From contig NC_026741.1 in the NCBI RefSeq assembly GCF_000210295.1, forward strand, positions 1,984,001-2,048,000: a stretch of 64,000 nt of DNA, given 5' to 3'. The position numbers were made by a program, and so were the translations under genes. The stretch comes from Trypanosoma brucei gambiense DAL972. Lineage: Eukaryota > Euglenozoa > Kinetoplastea > Trypanosomatida > Trypanosomatidae. A model generated the notes under the pieces. That model saw nothing but the letters and a program-made list of their open reading frames with translations, searched no databases and was not told the DNA's origin. Below, piece after piece: positions 53,586 through 64,000 of this stretch (the first letter of the stretch is position 1; each line of letters opens with the position of its first letter).

Positions 53586-56500
53586 ATGAGTGGGCGCCTG
53601 TCTTCTTGTGAACTTCCTGAACCACGGCGTAGTGAAATCATGTCTGCGGCTGGAAGGCGCTCGCAACTCGCCTTAGCAGTTAACCCCACGCTGGATCGCA
53701 AATCATTATTTTATACTTCATCCAGCACACACAACACGGCCGTCGATGCAGCGGGCAGTTCTCGAATCAGCGGTATCAGTGAGCATAAATTAGACACTTG
53801 CACCAACAACACCATTAGGGACGTGGTAAAATGCGCAATTAATAGGGGTTCTGGTATCACCGATTCAGCGACTGCAGTGAGGGCGTTGTCGGTATTGCCA
53901 TCGGAAACACTCATGTCATCTTCAAGACCATCTGAATTATTATCTCATTGTCCTCTTTCCGGTAGCTTGAGGGAAAGAGGTGTGGATCCATTAAGGTCAA
54001 TGCAACCAACTTCACAACTCAGTTTTATGACATGCAGCAGTGCCAGCCCAAGAATCAGCGCAGGTAAAAGGGTGAGTGCACCTCCCAGAGTGGAACCAAC
54101 AGTGAGCTGCAGAATTTCAACCATGCAAATTAGTCCACGACTGAGTTGTATCGCTGACCGTAGCGGCGCTGTTGCGCGATCTGATATCGCTGTGGGCGGC
54201 AGATCGGCACTAGTGGGGGTGCACTCACCACAGCCGCGAGTGATTAATAGCGGTCGTGTAGCATATGGTACGTATACGCGGAGAAGCACTGAAAATGACG
54301 GTGTTGCTCCGGCAAGGTGTGCACCTGTAATTTCGTCCACGTCCAGCTCTGCTCGTATTGCTGCAATTCGTAGTGAAAAGTCTGTTCTTCCCCCAGCCGC
54401 TATCGCAACCACAACCGCAACACCAACGAAAACAACTCCTGTCACTCCTGTTAGCGCATCCAGTAGCGCGAGCATTCATTTTGCAGTTTCCAGAACAGCG
54501 GCGCCACGTAATGGAGCCGCTGCTGACAATAGTGGCAGTGGTACTCGCGCTGCGCCGGATGTGTCTGCCTTTCGTAATTCGAGGCTTTCCGATCATGAAG
54601 GAGCTCAGCAGCTGATTAGCCCGGAAAAACAAGCGCGCGATGCTGATGGATGCACTGGAGCCAAGGGTGTTTCAAGGCGACTGTCTTTTGATGATGGGGC
54701 CGTGAAGATGGGCTCGAACTTTTTGGATTTCTCTAAGGATAGTACGAAGGTGTCGTCCAGAGTAAACGGAGCTGACAAACCAGAGCAGACGACCGTTTCA
54801 CTAAGCGCTAATACTCAACAATGGAGGGAGGAGTCGAGGACTACCTTAACCCCTGTGCGTCGTCCCACTGCGCCACCTACTTTTATTTCTACTCTCGATC
54901 CCTGTGCTGTTAATGTCAATGAAGGAGTGGTGACAACAACAAAGTCATCAGCGGACGAGGTGGTACTGGGAAAACATGTACAGGAAAATGATGTAAGGGC
55001 TCATGGGCGAGAAAGACAAACGGTCAATGTCTCCCGCTTGCACAGTTACGCGGGTGCACCCGTCCATGAAACTGGGCAGAAGCCGTTCATTAGAGAAAGT
55101 GTGTGTGGAACCGACAGTGATCGATCACAATCAAATGTCGTGTCTTCTCGTATCAGTCAAGGAGACATCAGATTCTGCAGCGCTCTTCGGCCCAAATTTG
55201 ACATGTGTTCCGGTCGTTACGGTGACAAAGTGGCTCAAGTGAAAATGAGCAGATGCCATAGCGCTGGATCAAGGTTGCTGCCAGCGTCGAGGGAAAGTGG
55301 TGGAACACTCTTCAACGATGAGCGTAACACTAGTTTTGGTACTCGCAGTCGTGCTCGTGCGAGCGATCAGGTTGGTTGTAATAGTCATAAGGAAGCTAAT
55401 GGTTCTAGTCATGCAGCGTCTTTGGTTTCGACAACAGCAGGTGGTCGGTTGGAAAGAGCGGAACGGCGTCCCATACCTCCTGCATCACAGTGGAAGGGGA
55501 CGTGTTTTCCTGCATCCCTCACCGCGGTCGCTCGTGCTAGCGGCTCAAATACATATGCTGCTACCACCGCTAAAAGGGCTTCTTCTACTAATGCGCAAAC
55601 CTCTGAAGGTTGTAGTGCTTTCCTTCGCGGATTAAAATTGGCATCATCTGGCGCAGCTGATTCAATGGAGGCCCAAGTCATTCCCCCTACTTTTTCCAAA
55701 GACACAGAGACCACATTAACCTTCACCCGGTGTGTGTCTGAATTTTGTACAACGATCCTCCAGGAGCGAGACCGTCGACATGATGCGGAGGCGGGGGCGG
55801 AGGTGAAGGCTTGCCATCCTACACGAAAAAGTGGTTCTATGGATGTCACATCTCTTTGCTTTTCCCGCTGTGCTTCGGGCCGCGTCGTGCCTCAGTCACG
55901 TGAGTGGCCCCGTCGTGCCGACCCCACTTCCCAAAAGCGTCTTAGCTGCCCGTCAGTTCCTCTCCGTCGTTCTGCAACGGCGCCGTCATGGCGGTGTCGG
56001 ATGTCTACGCGTGAAGAACCCACTTGCCCAATTAGGGCTCCCAGCCCTACGAATACCACAACATCATCCACCGCTTCGGTTCTCCTCCGTGTGCGGAATG
56101 TACTCGACGAGCGCCGTGCGCGAATTCAAGCGAGTTTGCAAGAGTGGCGGAATGGTACGAGTGAGGCGGGTGGCAACGCTGCAAAGGCAGTAGTGCTCGC
56201 CCGTGTCGATCAGTCCAATCATCAACAGTTGAAGTTCAACAGGGGCGGAGGTAGTGGCAGTGGGAGCAGTGGCGGATGTTACGGTATAAGCAGCAGCAAC
56301 ACACCCGGGGAGATGACAGAACGGGTTGACAAATCCCATGAGAGGTCAGAGGAGGAGGAACACACGCCCCTTCAGGCGCCGCTTCACGGGGATGAGTCCC
56401 ACATGCAACAAAAAAGGTATGTATTATTAGCGAGTGAAAGCGTTGCATCACCGAAAAGAATTAATAGTAGCGATCACCATGGCGCTGACGATAGCGAAGG

Positions 56501-57104
56501 GAATGATACAAATCACATTAGTGTTGGAGGAGATGCCGCGAGGAGGGGCGAGCAACACGTGGATCGCGACAATTGCGTGTCTGATGGCTACGAAGCCGAC
56601 TATTGTGATGATGATGATGATGATGACTGTGATGAGTCAAGCCACAGTGATGAGGATCCGTGGTGGTTCTTTGAATACTTTTGGAGCGGTCCTGCTATTG
56701 TCGTTGTACCACCAGCTTTTGTGCCCCCACTGAATTTCGCTAAACTTCTTATACCCGATGACGGAACTGCGCTAAAGAAGTACGCCATTCCATTGCCGAC
56801 TCCAATGCCTCTGTCACCAACGAGAGCCAACCGGACCGTTCCGACTGATTTTGTAGCGCCCCCCGCGTTTAACCCGCCGCATTCCTCAGCAGCATGTAGT
56901 GGTTCTCGTAGGAGACGCCTGGCTGAAGTTAAACAAACTGAAACCTCAGTTGAGGCGAAGCGGGAGAGAGGAGTAAGTGTTAAAATATTGCTGTTGGAAA
57001 CGGCAGAGCGGCGCAGTCGGCGGTTGCGGCATCAGGAAGAGATCGCTAGTCGCTGGGCTTTGCAAGAGCAACGTGCTGAAGAGTTAAGATGCCAAGGACT
57101 TTGA
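53586..57104 (+). CDS. Large Ser-rich protein with acidic/aromatic C-terminal region, unidentified
   Basis: 1172 residues from ATG 53586; the frame extends 16 codons to a TTG, but the ATG is preferred. The first 900 residues are Ser/Arg/Thr/Ala-rich and mostly low-complexity, with scattered basic R-x-x-S sites such as SRRLSFDDG. Two short helical islands stand out: TLTFTRCVSEFCTTILQERD (about 715) and VLLRVRNVLDERRARIQASL (about 835). The C-terminal part is distinctive: a run of seven Asp (about 1007), then DEDPWWFFEYFWSGP, then VVVPPAFVPPLNFAKLL and later VAPPAFNPPHSSA, a repeated V-x-PPAF-x-PP motif. It ends in a basic Arg/Glu-rich helix (about 1125-1172). I know no family. The Ser/Arg composition suggests a phosphorylated cytoskeletal or regulatory protein, which is inference. 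Confidence 0.8.
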   Translation: MSGRLSSCELPEPRRSEIMSAAGRRSQLALAVNPTLDRKSLFYTSSSTHNTAVDAAGSSRISGISEHKLDTCTNNTIRDVVKCAINRGSGITDSATAVRALSVLPSETLMSSSRPSELLSHCPLSGSLRERGVDPLRSMQPTSQLSFMTCSSASPRISAGKRVSAPPRVEPTVSCRISTMQISPRLSCIADRSGAVARSDIAVGGRSALVGVHSPQPRVINSGRVAYGTYTRRSTENDGVAPARCAPVISSTSSSARIAAIRSEKSVLPPAAIATTTATPTKTTPVTPVSASSSASIHFAVSRTAAPRNGAAADNSGSGTRAAPDVSAFRNSRLSDHEGAQQLISPEKQARDADGCTGAKGVSRRLSFDDGAVKMGSNFLDFSKDSTKVSSRVNGADKPEQTTVSLSANTQQWREESRTTLTPVRRPTAPPTFISTLDPCAVNVNEGVVTTTKSSADEVVLGKHVQENDVRAHGRERQTVNVSRLHSYAGAPVHETGQKPFIRESVCGTDSDRSQSNVVSSRISQGDIRFCSALRPKFDMCSGRYGDKVAQVKMSRCHSAGSRLLPASRESGGTLFNDERNTSFGTRSRARASDQVGCNSHKEANGSSHAASLVSTTAGGRLERAERRPIPPASQWKGTCFPASLTAVARASGSNTYAATTAKRASSTNAQTSEGCSAFLRGLKLASSGAADSMEAQVIPPTFSKDTETTLTFTRCVSEFCTTILQERDRRHDAEAGAEVKACHPTRKSGSMDVTSLCFSRCASGRVVPQSREWPRRADPTSQKRLSCPSVPLRRSATAPSWRCRMSTREEPTCPIRAPSPTNTTTSSTASVLLRVRNVLDERRARIQASLQEWRNGTSEAGGNAAKAVVLARVDQSNHQQLKFNRGGGSGSGSSGGCYGISSSNTPGEMTERVDKSHERSEEEEHTPLQAPLHGDESHMQQKRYVLLASESVASPKRINSSDHHGADDSEGNDTNHISVGGDAARRGEQHVDRDNCVSDGYEADYCDDDDDDDCDESSHSDEDPWWFFEYFWSGPAIVVVPPAFVPPLNFAKLLIPDDGTALKKYAIPLPTPMPLSPTRANRTVPTDFVAPPAFNPPHSSAACSGSRRRRLAEVKQTETSVEAKRERGVSVKILLLETAERRSRRLRHQEEIASRWALQEQRAEELRCQGL

Positions 57105-59836
57105 TTTCTTGTGCTTTCATCTTTGTGTTTTTCTTTTTTTTCTTTTTCTTTTCCTTTTGGTGTAGCGTCTTTCTACCCAATGTACGTATTTATCTATGTG
57201 TTTGTGTGTGTGTGTGTGGTGTGTGTGAGAAAATGGATGGTTGCTATAAGACAGTCGCATTCATCCTTGTGTGTGGTTTGAGACTGTTTCTTTACCTTTC
57301 CATTGCCACTGTACTACTAGGTGATTCCGTTTTTTTTTCGTTTTTTTCTTTTGTTTGCTGTGTGCACTGCTGGAAGGTGTGTTTGTGTGTTTTTTTTTAT
57401 GTGGGGAGTAAAGAACGGTTAAACAGAAAAAAATTAACTGTTTGCTTATGTATTTGGCCCTTTACGGTATATATAGTTTGTTGTTTCACACTTTTACAAG
57501 ATCCCCATTAGGTTTCTTTACCTTCTTTTTTTTCTTTCTTTTAGATTGTGTCCTTGGTTTCATTGATATTGGTGGAGTGCGTGATGGAGATTTTTTTTTT
57601 TTAAAGAAGAGAGAAAAACGAAAAGGGAAGCGACGACAGAAACGGCGTCGTGGAAGAAATGAATAAGTGAGAAAGCGAGAAAGCGAAAGATAAAGAGAGA
57701 GAGAGAGAGCGAGGACGATAAGATGGATGTGACGCTCACACGTTTACTTATATGAATCAATTAGTTTATTCACCACCCACTTTTGCTGAATGAAACCCAT
57801 AAAATATTTTATATTTATCTTCTGTATTTGTGTACGCATGTCAACAGACTTTTAGATTTCAATATTGCGTATCAGGGGGTATGAAGAAAGGAACGAAGGG
57901 AAATGTTATGATGCGTTAACTCTTTTTCTTTCCCTTTTCCTTCTTTTTCCTTCTTTTTCCTTTCTTTCTTTCTTTAATTCCTTCTCTCTTCAGAAGCGCA
58001 GGGGTTTCCTTTTTTTTTTCTTTTGCTTGGGCGACCTTTCTTTCGTATAAATATAAATAAATATATAAATAAATAAATAAATATATATATATATATTAGT
58101 TTGGGATTTTCGTTTGAAGTGTTTCCCATTTTTTTCTTTCTTTTCCTTTTCATCCTCGTTGCGTGTATAAATTTAAGCACGTTTTTCTTTTTTTTTTTTA
58201 AAAAAAGTTGTGGATGTACTCATGTATTTTTTTTTCTTTTTGCAAGCACGTGTGGGTGCCCGCATGTGTTTGTGTGTTTTATAAAAAAGAAAAAAAATAA
58301 GCGGTGGAAAATAAAACAATGAAAAGAGTCGGGGGGGGGGGGTCACATGGGAAGAGGGAGATAAACGTATGAGTTTTTTTAATTTTTCTAAAAACAAAAA
58401 AAAACAAAATAACATCATTCGAATGAAAAAGCAAAAAAAAAAAGGAAAAGGATCGAAAAGCAAAATGTGATGGTGAATTGTTTCGTTTTGTTTTATTTCA
58501 TGCGGCGTTGTTGTTGGGAAAATAAAGTAAAGTGAGTGAATAAAACGAGGGACGGAATGGTGTGTGGGTGTAGAATTCGATTCCCCTTCCATTTGAACAC
58601 CTCTTTTTTCTTTTCTTTTCTTTTGCATAAAAATTTTCTCCCGTTTCCTGTCCGTCCGTCCATTTTAACATACATATGCAAAAGGAGGAAGGAAAACAAA
58701 AAAACACAAAACAAAAAGAAAACAAATAAATGTACAACTAGTTATATCGTCTTTTATTTTCCCGTGGTCTTGGGGAAATGGGAACAGTTTCAGTGCATGC
58801 ATAAATAAACTCTTGCGTTGCTCCTATCGCTTTTTCATCATCTGCACGTCCTGTTAATATCATCATTGTAACCGTCACCACTGTTACTTATATTTATTAT
58901 TATTATGACTGTTAAATATGTTATTACAATTAATATTATTTTCTCTGTTATTGGTTTTTGCAGGTGTTTTTTTTATTCATTTTTTTTTCTCCCTCTCTAC
59001 TCCCTTTTTTTTTTCCCACTTTTCTTTGGTTTACATTTTTGACAAACATAATTACATCAGTTGCATGGTAAGAATGCAGATTACAAAGTTTAGCATAGCA
59101 CGAATTTTCGCTTTAGAGAAAGGAAAGGAAAGGAAAGGAAAGGAAAGGAAAGAAGAAAAAAAAAACACTTTAAATTCAACTGAAAGCAACGGTACAGCAC
59201 TATTTTAGTGATAAGAGGACTTCACACACATATCTGAAGGGTAATTTGTCTCAATTTCCCTCAAAGTATAACATAAACTAAAGGAACAGTTGCATATATT
59301 ACATGTGTACAAATGCCAGATAAGAAATCTGTGCTGCACAGATGATGAGGCCAAAGAGGAGAGATCTGTGAAGATGGTGCAGAGGAACATTCAACCAGTT
59401 AAGTGTCGTCGGATGAAAAGAACGAATAAAACGGGGGTCCGCACAACCGTTTCTTTTTTTTTTCTTTTCTTCTTTTGTGTATCATTTCTCTTAAATTTCT
59501 CGTATTTCCTCTGCGCATTCCACTATATCGAAAAAGAAAGAATAAAGGAAGTGTTTATGTTAATGTATATTTATTTATACGTGCATATGCAAATCTGCCG
59601 TGAAAATAGATTTTATAACTATCTGTTTTTTTTTTTTTTTACCACACTTATGTAGTTTAGGGAAGGGAAGACAAACACCGTGTGAGAAGAGGAGATAAAA
59701 AGGGGGGGGACGCAAAAGAACGACAACAAAAACAACATACACACACAAAACAAAAAGCGAAACAAGAAAAGAGGATCATTATCATTATTATTATTACTAT
59801 CATCATTATTATTATTATTACTATTCTTTTGCCTAA
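57105..59836. other. 2.7-kb spacer
   Basis: T-rich presumed 3' UTR (57110-57170), a (GT)n run near 57200, (GA)n near 57694-57710, an (AAAT) and TA tract at 58040-58096, a G11 run at 58331-58341 and AT-rich DNA. A T17 tract at 59624-59640 followed by AG at 59654-59655 is a candidate acceptor for the next gene (181-nt 5' UTR). No coding region is supported. Confidence 0.5.
59119..59152 (+). repeat. GGAAA pentanucleotide repeat
   Basis: About six exact AAAGG/GGAAA units, then AGAAGAAAA. Confidence 0.85.
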
Positions 59837-62365
59837 ATGACGACGAAGTCAGCCGTGCGAAAGGCGAGACAGTCGGCAACCCCACGTGCATTTCCATCAA
59901 CATTGTCACGCCATGACAAAACCGTGAAGAAGTTGCCGGCACCGCTGCAGTGTGCGGCATTGATGTTGGAAGAGCCCGCATCCGACCCTTCAACGCCTGT
60001 AGAACATAAGGCCATTTCCGTCCCACCTCCACCACCACCGAACTGCGATCCCACAAAAATGATAATTTCTGATCGAAGTTTTGTCGACAGTAAATGTAAT
60101 GATTTCTCTGCTGGTAAAGTTACCGGTGTGGATATCAGTTGTGGCGTTGTGCCCATACATGTGGATGATGTTGTCGCTTACGAGTACATTGATAACTGCC
60201 GGCGCTGGCGGTGGGGGTTGGCAACGGTTGTTGCTCTCCCTGCACCATGGGTTGTGCAACTACTGCTATGGCGCAGCGACGGAGAGTTACTATTGTCATC
60301 ATCAAGGTATTGCAACGGTCAACACAGCAGTCATGCACACAATTTGGCAAGTGATTATACGGCAGATGTTGGGATTAAGAGTTGTCATTCGCCGGACTCA
60401 ATTTCCAAACATCGGAGGCAGTTACTGATGCACCAACTCGAGCGGCTGAAGGAGGAGCGTGATTACGTGCAAGAGGCAATGGATGGGTTGGTTAGACGTC
60501 TTGCTGTCCATCGTTTAACTTACAGAACCCAACGTCAGAGAGTGCAGGACGCAGCGACGGCAGCGGAGCATTTGTTAGCTGAGGCCCAAGCGCGGGTGAA
60601 ATCCATTAACCAGCGGGACTGGCGGGAGATTCGTTGCTATCGTAACCCACCAGCGATTGTGCGACTCGTGGTGGAAGCCGTTTTCGCGGTGTTGGGTGAA
60701 CACGACTGCGGGAAGTGGCGATGGTCCCGATTGCAAAAGGCGATGCGCAGAAGTAGCTTCCTCCATGCTGTGGAGCGATTCAAGCCTTGCCATTTGAGCG
60801 AGTCCGCGAAGCAACACATACGCAAGAAGTTCATGGAAGATTCCCGCTTCACATACGAGGCTGCGGTGAAGGGAAGCCAAGCATTGGGTTATCTTGAGCA
60901 ATGGGTTGTCGTACAAGTGGAAAGCGCGGCTGCGAAGGAGGGTCTCGCCGCATATGATGAAGCCCACGGTAAAGAGTGCGGTGCTATAGTCATGTTGGAG
61001 GGGGAGGTGAACGCGCTGCGGGATAAACTGGACCAGTACATGAAAGAGGAAGAAAATATTCAAACAGCCCTCCACAGGGTAACAGGAGAGTTTCCGAACA
61101 ACTTCAGCGAAGTTGGTGACGGTGACGACACCACCAGTTCTGCTGTCGACGCGGGCTTTGGTGTTACTGATGGCTGGGATGGGTGTGGGTGTGGGTGTGG
61201 GTGTGGTGATGTGAACGGTGGGAGTGCGTTAAACTGTGACGACTGCAGCGGATGTTTTATCAACTGTGACAATGTGAGGGTAATGGAAGGAACTCCGCGT
61301 GACGTTGTCTCCGCATCCGTTGCCATTGATGTCTGCAAAGGTCACATTGTCAACAACATCAACTCAGCCTTACGTGAAGATGCCGGTTGCGTTCAGGAGG
61401 CCGGTGCAGTATGGACAGGTACTGAAGAGCTATTGCTCGTCTTGCGAACCACTATTCTTTGCAACTTCAATCGAGCGGAGCAGACTATAATTCACCTTAC
61501 GCACGAGCAAATGAGCGCACTTGGAGAGGCGCTGCGTCGGCGTGGTCATAGCCTGATAAATAATTCCTGGGAGGTTGACCGGCGGGCCGGGGAAATGGAG
61601 AGGGATCTGCAAGATGCGCTGGAGGAACTCCGTGGACATCATGGTCGGACATTACACGACCTTCGGCAACTAGAAATTGAGAATTATGAACTCACAAGGA
61701 AGCTTGAGCGGCGTGAGCAGGAGTTGGATAAACTCAACCGGGCAATACAAGATGGCATTGGTTTGTTCTGTACTCCACGCGGATCACAACTTGGCTCGAC
61801 ACGCGGGACCCCTCGGAGTTATGAAATGGATGGCAGGATGAGTACCACTGGGAATGGATCAAACGTTTCCAATCGTTCACGTCGATGGAACTCGTCAACT
61901 CACTTTTTGTCCACTGCTGTCAGCTGCGCTGACGAGTCGCAGAGTAACCGGTTGAGCCCGGTGGATCAACGGGACGCCTCGAAAGCAACGGCTTCGACGA
62001 CATCATCACGCCCGCTTCCCACCGCCGCCTACGTGCAATTGTTGGAGGATGATTTGCGGTTCGTGCAGGAGGAGCTGCAGCGCAGTAAAGATGAACTCAA
62101 CAATTTCCGTAAGATGGTGACACCTGGTTATTATACTTCCACCGCGTTATGGTTAGACCGAGAGAGTGTGATGGAGGTTCAGGCAAAGAAGATTGCAGCA
62201 CTTGTGGAAGCACTCGCGCACAGTGATGAGGGGCGACGACATGTTGAGGAACGCATGATGACTGAGCACCGCCAACTGATGGCTCGCATGGAGGCGTTGC
62301 AGCGGGATATGGAGCAACAGAGAGGAGCCGGTAAAAACTCTCTTCCCATTCCCCAAAATGTGTGA
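59837..62365 (+). CDS. Non-motor protein with dynein-heavy-chain-like stalk and microtubule-binding domain
   Basis: 842 residues. After a Pro-rich N-terminus (1-75), residues about 106-146 (VDDVVAYEYIDNCRRWRWGL, ending in a Val/Leu/Trp-rich strand) look like a small Tudor/agenet-like beta domain. A coiled coil (about 192-266) ends AEHLLAEAQARVKSINQRDW then REIRCYRNPPAIVRLVVEAV, followed by FAVLGEHDCGKWRWSRLQKA, SSFLHAVERFKP, HIRKKFMEDSRFTYEAAVKG and SQALGYLEQWVV (about 354). These match, in order, the dynein heavy-chain microtubule-binding region: NPP-x-x-V-K-x-V-M-E-A-V, W-x-x-A-K, FL-x-x-L-x-x-F, KI...P-x-F-x-P-E, S-x-A-x-x-L-C-x-W-V. A second coiled coil (about 358-412) takes the place of stalk CC2. 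No AAA or P-loop motif is present and the length is far below the ~4000 residues of a dynein. More coiled coils follow at about 543-640, 730-762 and 778-828. It may bind microtubules or axonemal doublets. Confidence 0.85.
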   Translation: MTTKSAVRKARQSATPRAFPSTLSRHDKTVKKLPAPLQCAALMLEEPASDPSTPVEHKAISVPPPPPPNCDPTKMIISDRSFVDSKCNDFSAGKVTGVDISCGVVPIHVDDVVAYEYIDNCRRWRWGLATVVALPAPWVVQLLLWRSDGELLLSSSRYCNGQHSSHAHNLASDYTADVGIKSCHSPDSISKHRRQLLMHQLERLKEERDYVQEAMDGLVRRLAVHRLTYRTQRQRVQDAATAAEHLLAEAQARVKSINQRDWREIRCYRNPPAIVRLVVEAVFAVLGEHDCGKWRWSRLQKAMRRSSFLHAVERFKPCHLSESAKQHIRKKFMEDSRFTYEAAVKGSQALGYLEQWVVVQVESAAAKEGLAAYDEAHGKECGAIVMLEGEVNALRDKLDQYMKEEENIQTALHRVTGEFPNNFSEVGDGDDTTSSAVDAGFGVTDGWDGCGCGCGCGDVNGGSALNCDDCSGCFINCDNVRVMEGTPRDVVSASVAIDVCKGHIVNNINSALREDAGCVQEAGAVWTGTEELLLVLRTTILCNFNRAEQTIIHLTHEQMSALGEALRRRGHSLINNSWEVDRRAGEMERDLQDALEELRGHHGRTLHDLRQLEIENYELTRKLERREQELDKLNRAIQDGIGLFCTPRGSQLGSTRGTPRSYEMDGRMSTTGNGSNVSNRSRRWNSSTHFLSTAVSCADESQSNRLSPVDQRDASKATASTTSSRPLPTAAYVQLLEDDLRFVQEELQRSKDELNNFRKMVTPGYYTSTALWLDRESVMEVQAKKIAALVEALAHSDEGRRHVEERMMTEHRQLMARMEALQRDMEQQRGAGKNSLPIPQNV
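61181..61206 (+). repeat. GGGTGT hexanucleotide repeat inside the coding region
   Basis: Four to five units of GGGTGT in frame, giving alternating Gly-Cys (residues about 449-456). Being a multiple of three, length changes would not shift the frame. Confidence 0.85.
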
Positions 62366-62754
62366 CCGCATCAAACGGTGAAACGGGGTTGAAACCAGCA
62401 GCAATGGAAGGGAAGTTCCATATACTCTGGAGGTTTATAGTTGATATCCTTGTGTGTACAAAAGCTGACAAAAGTGAAGGAAGGGGGAAAGATGTAAAAA
62501 GAAAAAAAAGGAAAAGAAGGGAGCTCATAATTCTGTTGCATGCGTTTTTGCAGCTGCACGACTCGGTGGCAGGAATAACGTCACAAATTATGTTACGGGA
62601 GTGGGGGGCGGCCACGACAGAAACCGTAAGTTGCCGACACACATTCACACATTTAGTGGTCACGTGTGTCCGCGCGGCTGTTCCTTCCTTCCTTCCTTTC
62701 TTTTCTTTTTTGTTTTTCCTTCCCCATTGGTGGTCTCATTCTTTTTTACTTTTC

Positions 62755-62786
<32 letters not shown>

Positions 62787-63768
62787 TTATTTATTTATTT
62801 ATTTTTTTGTTTTTGTCTTTTCATCATTCTATCGTGAACAGTTCCATAAGCAAACCAGCAGAGTGAAGTTCTTTTTCTGTGGGAGTACATTGCCAGTGAG
62901 CTTGCGCGTGTAGGGGGAGGAGGGGGGCGCTATGAGCCGTACGACATCTGTGGAAATACCGCTTGAGGAATAACATATGCTCACGTGTACGCATGTGTGG
63001 GATTCATTGAAGGCAATTCTAATGTTTCTTTCACTTTTTTTTTCTTCTTTCTTTCTTTCTCAGAAACTTCTTTTTAGACCCTCCATTTTTGTTTTGTTTT
63101 GTTTTTGCCTACCTACCTACCTACATACCGCTTCGCGCACGTATTCATATAACATTTGCCGTGTCGTTGATGTTTTGATTTCTTAACCCTTTTCATAGTT
63201 AACACCATTGTTATTGTTATTGTTATTATTATTTATTTTTATTTTTTTTGACGCTCTTACTGTTGTTATTGCTGACTTTGCCTGTGGTTCTGTTGCCACC
63301 GCTCCTTTTCTCTCCTTAATATTTTTTTTTCCTCTTGTTTTTGAATCCACCGTTTAACATCAGTGTACAGGTGGAGAGGTGCGAAGGGGCCTTCTGTTAC
63401 ATTTCCCCACTTTTTTTTCCCGTTTCAAAGTATGGTGGATGTCACAGGTCCCTTCTTACATCTTCTTTTTTTTTTTTTTTTGAGAAAAAACAATCAACTA
63501 AACAAGTTAAATTGTAATAATAATAATAATAACAATAACAATAATATTTATTTATTTTCCCCCTTTTCCCCTTTCCTCCCCCTCTTGTATTATTTTGCGC
63601 GTTTCATGCGTTTGCTTTACTTTCATTGAAGGGGAATTTCTGCACATTTGCGGAGGTAGGTGAGTGAATAGTTAATTAGATATTTCAAAGGGAAACTACG
63701 GGAAATAAGCGAATGAACCAAAGAAAGAAAAAGAAGGGGAAAAGGTGAGGGGGAGGGAGCAGTGGTAA

Positions 63769-63811
<43 letters not shown>

Positions 63812-64000
63812 TATGTACTTAATAAAAGGCAATGAGAAAGCAGAATCATGTCTGATATTCATTTGGGAAAGAAGGTGCGCGTGCATGTGTGCGTATAAAT
63901 ATTAATCTAAATAATAATAATAATAATAATGATAATAATGATAATAATTGTTATTGATGTCATTTTTTTTTATGCTTTACTTCAGTGTATCGTCCCCACA
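62366..64000. other. AT-rich spacer to the window end
   Basis: Presumed 3' UTR and intergenic DNA, with (TA)n at about 62760-62786, (TTTA)n after it, a T17 run near 63465-63481, (AAT)n at 63516-63545, 63769-63811 and 63911-63950. No coding region or RNA gene is supported. Confidence 0.55.

Overview
The window looks like nuclear DNA of a trypanosomatid of the Trypanosoma brucei group. The protein genes have no introns and every confident one lies on the + strand. They are separated by long T-rich, polypyrimidine and A-rich spacers, and most have a pyrimidine tract followed by an AG shortly upstream of the ATG, as expected for spliced-leader trans-splicing. An ingi/L1Tc-type non-LTR retrotransposon end (reverse-transcriptase tail, RNase H, C2H2 fingers) is present. 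The species is an inference from these traits; no database search was possible.

Layout. 1-939: 3' end of an AAAP-type amino acid transporter. 1961-3225: about 8.4 copies of a 150-bp palindrome-rich satellite ending in a 100-N gap; next to it, 3326-about 6138, is the 3' part of an ingi-like element whose frame is broken between its first and second zinc fingers. Satellite plus retroelement debris is the arrangement known for T. brucei centromeres, so 1.9-14 kb is a candidate centromeric or pericentromeric block. 6.1-14 kb has no intact gene, has more balanced base composition, and holds decayed coding relics, mainly readable on the - strand. From about 14 kb onward the spacers become typical simple-sequence UTR and intergenic DNA.

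Genes from 16 kb onward, all +: three colinear paralogues with N-terminal MGA-x-PSRE, predicted to be N-myristoylated (16166-19480, 21672-24368, 31252-33720). A divergent aldehyde-dehydrogenase-fold protein lacking the catalytic Cys (26583-28262) lies between the second and third. Then come a small LSD1-type zinc-ribbon protein (35648-36013), a long coiled-coil protein with a C-terminal SPRY-like domain (38160-41744), a short coiled-coil protein (42779-43699), a cold-shock-domain RNA-binding protein with a loop insertion (44664-46178), a 1172-residue Ser-rich protein (53586-57104), and a non-motor protein carrying what looks like the stalk and microtubule-binding domain of a dynein heavy chain (59837-62365).

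The genes form one presumed polycistronic unit, so neighbours need not share a function. Even so, three or four encode coiled-coil, cytoskeletal-looking proteins and three encode probable lipid-anchored paralogues. Gene density is low: the longest gene-free stretch is 7.4 kb (46.2-53.6 kb) of alternating purine- and pyrimidine-rich blocks with a second N gap. The observations most worth following are the stand-alone dynein-stalk-like protein, the myristoylated paralogue family, the ALDH pseudoenzyme and the palindromic satellite.
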